Positions 56,900 to 64,000 of a stretch of DNA of 64,000 nt are shown here, piece after piece. Under the pieces are notes generated by a model. That model did not search any database. It saw only the letters and a list, made by a program, of their open reading frames with translations, and was not told the origin of the DNA. The DNA is from Quercus robur (taxonomy: Eukaryota > Streptophyta > Magnoliopsida > Fagales > Fagaceae), in NCBI RefSeq assembly GCF_932294415.1, contig NC_065535.1, positions 6,809,501 through 6,873,500 of the forward strand, given 5' to 3'. The first letter of the stretch is position 1, and each line of letters starts with the position of its first letter. Position numbers and translations under genes: made by a program.

Positions 56900-59060
56900 C
56901 TATTTTTCGCTAGTTATGACCTTGTCGATGTCATTGGCAATGGCCATGGCATCCATTGATACTCCAAAGAGTCCTCTCCTTGACAATCCAGCACAATATA
57001 AACCCTTCTCTCCTCTCCAATGTTCTGGCATTCTATTCTTTGGCATCCCATCACCATTAAGAGCATACTTATAGTCCTGCAAAATATAATATTTACACAT
57101 TACTATAGGACCGAAAGCCCTTTTATAACACATTACTTAGTTCCCTTCCTTCCCATTTTGATTTTGTTATACCTATTTAAAAAAACCCAACTTTCAAAAA
57201 GAAAATTATTTAGGGTGTGTTTGGATACTTGAATTTAGATTTGAATTTGAATTTTAAAGTGATGGATTTAAAATGTTTTAATTCCAAATTCATAAATATT
57301 TAAGCATGTTATATGGATTTAAAAAATTCTATAGGTTTAGAAGTTATTTCAAATTCAAAGATTTTACGATTTAAAATTCTTGGTGAATTTGACAAACACA
57401 CCTTTATGCATTGTTTTTTGGGTCATGTTAATAAGTGCTCTTAGGGTAGTGGTTAACAATTCATTTTAGAAAAAATTTAATACAATTTTTATGAAAAATG
57501 AAAAAATCTATCAAAACATTAATGGTTTTTTTTTTCCTCATTAAAATTTTCTTTAAATGAATTATTAACCAATACCCTAAGAACATTCGTTAGAATTTCC
57601 TTTTTTTTTTTTTTTTTTTTTTACATAAAAAATGCAAATTTTCAAAACTATCTTAATTTTAACATTAGCGTAAGAAGAATGTTGTCTTTTTAAATAAAGT
57701 TAAGGGTATGTTATGAACTTTGTTTATTAACTTTTCAAAGATTTTCATTTTAGGACTTCCTAAACTGGAATAAACATAGCTTAACAATATGGGACAATAA
57801 GAGACAGGGAGTAATAATAATAATAATAATAATAACAAAACCTTTAGCCACTTATTAGCTGCGCTTTTATAGCCAGTGGCCAAAACAATGGCATCGAAAT
57901 TCTTTTCTGTGCCATTTTTGAACTTCACATTATTCTTTTCAATGTTCAAAATCTCCGGGACAACCTGCAGTAAACCACGCAAGGAAATTTTCATATTAGA
58001 TATCATGTGAACTATTTCTTGCAATGCGGAGAAAACTCAGGCACTTAATTTCTTGATTAAATAAAAATAGTAGTAATAAATTTCATTTATTTATTTTGCT
58101 TGTGAACGTGTTCCGCAAATGTTTAAAAGATGTCGGGCAAAAAAACATTTCTAATTCTTATATTTTGACTTTTTTATTTTTATTTTTTAGAATCACCTTA
58201 TTTTTTTCTTCTTTTTTTTTTTTTTTTTTAAGAAGAAAAACTTATTTTTAACTTCACAATTTTTATTTTAGTTTTTATATTTTTTAAGTTACTATTATTT
58301 TGGTCCCTAACATATTCTCATATTCAAAAAACATTATTTTTAAACTAGCAGTGCAATTCATTAGCCACATATGAATTATTATTCGTAAGTGAAATAAGGA
58401 TCAAGACCAAAACGATAGCAAGTTTAATAATATAACGACAAAAACAAAATATATGAAAAATATATGAAGTTACCTCTATCTCTCCATTTTGAATCTTTCC
58501 TATGGTTCCAACATCGATAACCGGAGATCTTCCTGTTACATTTTTATGAGCGAATGGACCTCTCGGTGGTCTATAAATCCCATACTTAGTCAAATCACCA
58601 TATTTGAATCTTGCAAGCATTGTGATTAGAGTATCCACCATGTAAACTGGGAGATAATTCAACAACGACATTCCCCGATGCACCAATTCTTTGGTCAACA
58701 CATGAAACTACAATCAAACACATTAGTATATAGTGAGTTAACTATTAAAAAATTATTATAAGAAGAAGTATATATGGCTTTAAATATGTTTGGAACTATA
58801 TTGCTTCAACCTAGATTTGGCGATTAAAGATATCATTTATATGTAATTTTAGTTACATAATTTTTTTAATAAGTTATATGAATTATTTAAATAAGACACA
58901 TAAATAGTTTTATAAACAACTACACAATAGATTAGAAAATATAACTCCAAACATATTTGGAACTAAACATTTTTTTAAAATTATATATATTAGATTTTTA
59001 TGATGTCAACTGAATCGAATTCTACAAATGGCCAACTATTGAGAAAAAAATAATGGATTG

Positions 59061-59092
<32 letters not shown>

Positions 59093-60069
59093 CAGGTTCA
59101 AGTATATATATAAAATAAAAATTAAAGGATTCCTAACTTTTAACCATGAAATCCAAATTTATAATTTCTTCTAAAAAAAAAAAGAATATTTAGAGGAAGA
59201 ATGAAGTGCATTAATAATTTATAAACTTTTCTATTTTTTTATGAAATACATTAAGTATATTATAAACTCTCATACAAATACGTACCACTTTTTGTATTTC
59301 ATCAATCACAACTTGTCATATGTTTATTTATTTTTTTCATTTTAAACTTTGGTTATTTTATAAGGAAAATTAAACAAATATATAACAAGTTGTGATCGGT
59401 GGAGAGATAGAGAACATGAATGCAAATTAATAAGTACACAATAAGAAGAGAGAATCTTACTGGACTTCTAATAACGATTGAAGTGCGAGCTCCATGGTCT
59501 TTAAGGTCATAGGCAATCTCCATTCCAGAATTACCACATCCAATTACCAAAACATCCTTAGGTTTATATCTTGAACCTGATTTGAAATGGTTGGAATGGA
59601 CAATCTCACCTGGAAAACTTGACAACCCTTTAATATCAGGAATATAACCCTCATTATTCTCGCCACTAGCAACCACTAAGAAATCAGCATGGTAAACTTC
59701 CACATTTCCTTCTAATGTGTTCTTAGCTTCAATTCTCCATTTCTTTCCAGCTTCAACCAAAGAAGCCGATTCGACAATACGATGGTAGAGAGGATTTATA
59801 TTAAACTGTGAGACATAATCATCCACATATTTAAGAAAAAAATCTTTGGGCATGAACGTAGGTGCATCAGGAGGGAGAGGCTTATGTGGCAAGAAACAAA
59901 ATTCTTTTGCTAAATGGAGACCTAATCGATCATAGGTTCTTTTCTTCCAAAGAGAAGCATAACAATCTTCTCTTTCAAGGATCAAATGCGGGATCGAATG
60001 GCGAGTTAAGCATGCTGAAGTTGCAAGACCAGAAGGCCCAGCTCCTACGATCAATACTTTTGTTTCCAT
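56900..60069 (-). CDS. YUC10: YUCCA flavin monooxygenase, YUC10-like, copy 2
   Basis: Paralogue of the gene at 47084-50374 with the same four-exon form: 60069-59461, 58707-58474, 57964-57842, 57076-56900, giving 380 residues. The FAD site GAGPSG, signature FPGEIVHSNHF, NADPH site GCGNSG and ATGY are all kept. Changes from copy 1 are scattered, for example H/R and T/I in exon 1, L/P and T/A in exon 2, and five in the last exon (ending ITSEK). None falls in a motif, so both copies look functional. Intron 3 holds a MITE, and the ATT microsatellite beside its donor is longer than in copy 1. Confidence 0.92.
57435..57586. mobile_element. MITE in intron 3 of YUC10-like copy 2
   Basis: GTGCTCTTAGGGTAGTGGTTAA...AATTCATTTTAGAAAA is inverted as TTTTCTTTAAATGAATTATTAACCAATACCCTAAGAACAT. 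It is absent from the same intron of copy 1, so it inserted after the duplication or was lost from copy 1. Confidence 0.7.
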
Positions 60070-60788
60070 GGTAATCACAAATTCAACAATTCGATCACAA
60101 GGTCAAATGTATATGATTTTTACTTTTGCTTTAATTTTCTAAGTACTTCCAAAGTGTAGTGATGGATATTCTTTTCATGTTTGATTTTATAAATAAATCA
60201 AAACTTGTCTCATTAATGACAATATCTGTACAATTATGTCTCTGATTCTCTTGGATTTTGCTTTCAAAAAAAAAAGATTCTCTTGGATTTTGATTTCCAT
60301 AACTGCAAATCATGATGTATATCCGTGCATGTATGCTACCCCAGAGACTACATGCAAACTATGCAACAACTCTAATTTAATTTATTGGCTCTCTCGTTAA
60401 GGAAGGGCTGACTGGACTTTAACTTAAACTTACCAAAACAAGATATAAGCTTTGTTCATGCATATATGGAAAAAGAAAACAGTGGGCTAGCTCTTGAGCT
60501 AGAAAGAAATGAGTGCAAACAAAAACCTTCTAATCATGTTACTAGTTAATAAAATCGTGCTTCTCAGTTGTTTGACAGATTACATTCGAGATAGTTATTT
60601 ATAATATTCCAAAATAGAGAGAGAGAGTTATAAAATATATAGTATAACAGGTCTATTCTCACAATTTGTAAAAAAAGAATTGTTCTATTATTTCTTCATT
60701 TTGATTTCGAAACTTACAGCATTCACTTTTTCATAAATAGATAACTAGCTAACTCAAAATATTTTTAATCAGACTCAAACACCTCATA
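60070..60788 (-). promoter_or_regulatory. Upstream region of YUC10-like copy 2
   Basis: Retains the proximal 0.7 kb shared with copy 1, with a small internal duplication (GATTCTCTTGGATTTTG twice, near 60244-60290). The more distal upstream sequence is pushed 1.86 kb away by the LTR insertion. Confidence 0.45.
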
Positions 60789-60793
60789 ATTAT

Positions 60794-62654
60794 TGTTGAG
60801 GGCCATTTGTGAGAAAGAAATCCCAATAACAAGGGCAACAAACAATTGACAAAGTAGACAGCAGAACCATTAGGCTCAAACGGCAGGAATAATGGATCAC
60901 AGATCCAAGAAATAAACAAATAGGTCTTGAAGAGACAAGTGGGCTCAAAGAAGCTCGGAAAGAAAGAAATAGCATCCCATGGACAGTGTATGAGATAGAA
61001 AAGCGAGAAAGGGCCGACGCAGGCCCAAGGTAATGCAAACTAAGAAAGTAAGGGGTTTATGGCAGGCTCATAAACCCCAAGGATGAGAATAAGGTTATTG
61101 GGTCAAGGAAACCCAATGAAGTTGGTAAAAAGCCCATGGGAGTGTGGAATTAGCAAAAGGGCCGAGGAAGCCCAAAGAAAGTAAACGGGCCAAGGATGCC
61201 AAGAGGAAAGCCCAAAGGGACATAGGAGCCCATAAGTAAAAGCAAAACAGTGGCTATGCCAAGCCACTGAGAGAAGGCGTAAACGGCAGGCTAAAAAGAG
61301 GCCCAGTACAACATTGCAAGAAATAAAGAAAACCAAGGAGTGGGCCAAAGAAATGTTAGGCCCATCATCAGACAAAGCCCAGCTCTTGAATGGAGCGGGA
61401 AAATAAAGAAAAGCCCACATAAGAGGTCAAAAAATACGGACGGTGAGCCTCCAAACCACGGCAGACGAATGGGCAGCAGGCAAGTTTTGGACACATATGG
61501 AATGAAGGCACGCGCAAGGCCCAGACACCACCAGCCTATACCCAGCCAATACAGAGCATGGTGAGGTCGGGGGGTCAGAGGATCAGAGGGCATGGTTTGG
61601 TGGTGGGGAGAGGGGAAAAATCTATTTTTATGGTTTCAGCTCAGGCTCTTTCGGGGAGGTGTCCTGCTGGGATGGCTTACTACTCAAAAGAGGTAAGCTG
61701 AGTTGGAACTATTAGGTGCATGCCATGAGGGATAGGGAGAAAGAAATAACCCAGACCGTGGCAGGAAAGAGTGTCACGGCAGACTAGCAAAAAAAATACT
61801 CTTCCTTATCTGGCGATGGGAGGGCGACACACAGACGGCACAGTGATAGTCGGCCAGTACATCCAGACCAGACAAAGGGAATTAAGGGTTAAAAAAGTAA
61901 AATCAGGTCACGGCAGACACTATAAAAAGAGGGTCTTGCTGTGAACAGAAAACAGAACACGAACGGAACTTTGAGAATGAGATAGAAAACTTAAAAAGAA
62001 ATAGAAAAGGAAAACATAGTGAGAAGAAAGAAAGAAATAGTGAGAGTTAGAAAGGTGGGCATGCACCAGTAGATTAATCCCTTCTCTCCCGAATGAAACC
62101 CGACCCTCTGTTATGAAAAAAAACTTGAAAGTACCTACGCAAAAACCAACTCAGGCCCGTTTCCCTCAAGGCTGTTTACCTTTACGGCAGGATTCTTTCC
62201 TGAGAGATTGACTGCTTTGAGGAGGGACGTTCTCCCCTTTGTGGTTCTGCTCCTGCAGATTGAATTTCCAGTCAAATTCCTCCAATATTCCGATTGACCC
62301 ATGATTATAAACATTTGATATTTCTATGTTATTTCTTTTTTCCTTCTCTTCCGTGAAAGGAAAACAAATAGTGTTGTTATTGTAATTAATGTTAAGGGCT
62401 ATTCGGTCAATTCCCCATTTAAGTGGCTAGATATTTTCTGTTTATTCTATTATTATTATGTCTGTCTGCCACAATTTGTCTAAAACAGTTTCGCTTGCCG
62501 TGAACACGTTCCTGACAGACTTGGCCTAGTTTGCGCACAAGCCGGACCACCTTAAGTCGAAGTTAGACCGGTCCCGACTCTCTTATCCAGAAAACTTGGA
62601 CTTAGTACAACAGGAGGCAGCCCGATACCGCTAGCACAACCCACCCCCCTTACA
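60794..62654. mobile_element. Large solo LTR, about 1.86 kb
   Basis: Starts TGTTGAGGGCC and ends CCCCCTTACA, flanked by ATTAT at 60789-60793 and 62655-62659. In unit 1 the same site is the continuous CTCATAATTATGAGTTTATT, giving the empty site. A TATA box CTATAAAAAG is at about 61921 on the plus strand. CGGCAG is frequent throughout. No retroelement protein inside, so I read it as one long LTR and not a complete element. Confidence 0.85.
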
Positions 62655-62968
62655 ATTATGAGTTTATTAACTAGTGTCGTAATCTGACTCTTTGAAGGTT
62701 TCGAATTGATCCTACTTCCTAGGATACTCGGTCTTTAAGTTAGTTGTTACATTGCTAATTTGGTATGCATAACAAACGATACTTTCTCCTAGTTGAAGGA
62801 GGCAATAACATGAATCATATATAAATCTAGCACATCTGACAGTAGAATAAATTTAGATTATATGCAATATTGCTATGTATATAGTTGCATATTCGTTATT
62901 AGGTGAAATTAATTATAATGAGTTCCAGTTAGCTCAACTAATAAAGTATTTGATGGTAAAACTAAGGG

Positions 62969-63560
62969 ACTGTTTGGATTTGATATTTCCATCGCTCATA
63001 ACTCGTTTCCTTCACTCATAAATTAAAAATGGTGGGACCCATGGTTGAGAAGTTTGTTTGGTTTTTTTTTTTTTTTTTTTTTTTTTCATCACTCAATTCT
63101 CTAATTTTTGAGTGATGAGTTATAGAAACTGAAAACGTATTTTAAGTGTTTTCAGTTTCCAATGACATTTTGGAAATTAAACATACACTGAGAGACCCAC
63201 TAGTCAGAAGTCAACTGCAACTTTTGACTTTTTTTTTTTTTTCTCACTGGGTTCGATGAATTTGGGTCTTTTTCTTCTTCTTTTTTTCTTTTTCCTTTCC
63301 CATTAATCTTCTTCTTCTTTTCTTTTCCCTTTCACGCTGGGTCTGGTCTGGTTTTCTTCATCTTCCTTTTTTTTTTCTTCTTCTTCTTTTCTTTCCTTTT
63401 CACACGGCTTCATATCCAAAACCAACATCATACCTTCATCCGAAAATGCAACATCAATCTTCAATTTAACATTAAAATCCATAATCCCCTTAAGGAAATC
63501 CAAAATCCAAAATCCATAGAAGTGAAAATGAAATCCATAACAAAATTAAAAAACCTAGAT
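62969..63560. other. Possible hAT-like MITE and pyrimidine-rich DNA
   Basis: GGGACTGTTTGGATTTGATATTT begins an element of the TGTTTGG type. Internal inverted pieces CACTCAATTCTC...GAGTGATGAG and GAAACTGAAAACG...GTTTTCAGTTTCC are visible. From 63230 long T/TTC runs follow. The far terminus was not found. Confidence 0.4.
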
Positions 63561-63741
63561 TTCTCAATCATTAAAAAAAAAAAGAAAAAAAAAAAGCAAA
63601 CTCAAATCTGCAAACCTAGATTTCTAGATTTCCAGAACAAACTCATTGCACCAACAAACCCATCTGCACCAAAAACCCATTTGCAAACTCAAAAGCAAAC
63701 TCAAATCTGCAAATCTGGGACCCACACATTGATGTCGCCTC

Positions 63742-64000
63742 ATGTTTTCTGGGAACAACTATGTAATTTTGTGGCTCGGTGATGGCAAGCCTGGACTATG
63801 GATGAATTCTATTTCAAAGATGGGAGCCATATACAGCTTGATAATGAGAGAGGAAGAGATTTTGAAGGAAGCTCAAGAAATGGCTTATGGTGTTGTGGTT
63901 GAAACAGATAGGGATGAAGAAGGTATTGAGCTTGTGGTACCACCTGTTTTTGAAAACTACATAAGGGTTTTAGATGCAAGGGAGCAAGTAGGCAAAGAAA
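63742..64000 (+). CDS. Open frame running off the window, unknown product
   Basis: Open from after a TGA at 63730 to the window end. The first ATG is 63742 and another is at 63820. The last 50 codons look protein-like (REEEILKEAQEMAYGVVVE, DEEGIELVVPPVFENYI). I do not recognise the family. It could be the first exon of a host gene or part of a transposon. The codon pattern and acidic character argue mildly for real coding sequence. Confidence 0.35.
   Translation, partial: MFSGNNYVILWLGDGKPGLWMNSISKMGAIYSLIMREEEILKEAQEMAYGVVVETDRDEEGIELVVPPVFENYIRVLDAREQVGKE

Larger units (their letters stand above)
56896..62968. repeat. Segmental duplication, unit 2
   Basis: Second copy of the 47080-51395 unit, in the same orientation. 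It is longer because of a 1.86-kb solo LTR (60794-62654) and a small MITE (57435-57586) that unit 1 lacks. Unit 2 ends at the MITE-like start GGGACTGTTTGG. Confidence 0.85.

Noticed and set aside
60794..62654. A complete retroelement between TG and CA ends
   Set aside because: No protease, RT, integrase or gag pattern in any frame and no internal pair of long repeats. A single long LTR explains the structure better.

Overview
The window is nuclear DNA of a dicotyledonous plant. Genes have canonical GT-AG introns, the intergenic DNA is AT-rich and full of transposon debris, and the recognisable genes are plant-only types: an NRT1/PTR transporter, a thylakoidal processing peptidase and two YUCCA flavin monooxygenases. 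The mixture of SINEs, MITEs and an old endogenous caulimovirid suggests a woody eudicot. I lean towards the oak family, but that is an impression and not a proof.

Layout. 1-4.5 kb: 3' part of a LINE with an intact ORF2. 4.5-14.8 kb: no host gene; a Copia remnant, hAT-like and Harbinger-like non-autonomous elements, foldback elements and a SINE. 14.8-18.6 kb (+): a complete NPF transporter gene of six exons whose first coding exon appears to be only the ATG. It is convergent with 19.1-22.5 kb (-), a three-exon gene for a secretory-pathway plant protein, possibly TIN1-like. 23.3-24.0 kb: a 5'-truncated LINE with a perfect 16-bp target-site duplication. 25.6-28.1 kb (-): a complete six-exon thylakoidal processing peptidase gene. 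28-32.8 kb: transposon debris including a minus-strand TRIM.

33.3-43.3 kb: a degraded endogenous caulimovirid (plant pararetrovirus) of about 10 kb. It has a tRNA-Met primer site, movement protein, coat-protein and zinc-knuckle parts, an aspartic protease, an unassigned distal ORF and a TATA box, but no reverse transcriptase that I can see. The movement-protein region is present twice in opposite orientation, as 1.35-kb arms around a 1.7-kb spacer that itself carries a solo LTR. The insert is flanked by 510-bp direct copies of host DNA.

47.1-51.4 kb and 56.9-63.0 kb (-): a tandem segmental duplication carrying two apparently intact YUC10-like auxin biosynthesis genes of 380 residues each. 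Between and inside the copies lie three solo LTRs, each with a 5-bp target-site duplication, a tRNA-derived SINE and foldback MITEs. An open frame of unknown identity runs off the right edge.

The genes do not form a pathway. The five host genes are independent loci in a transposon-rich region. The most notable structures are the rearranged, palindromic viral insert and the young YUC10-like duplication.
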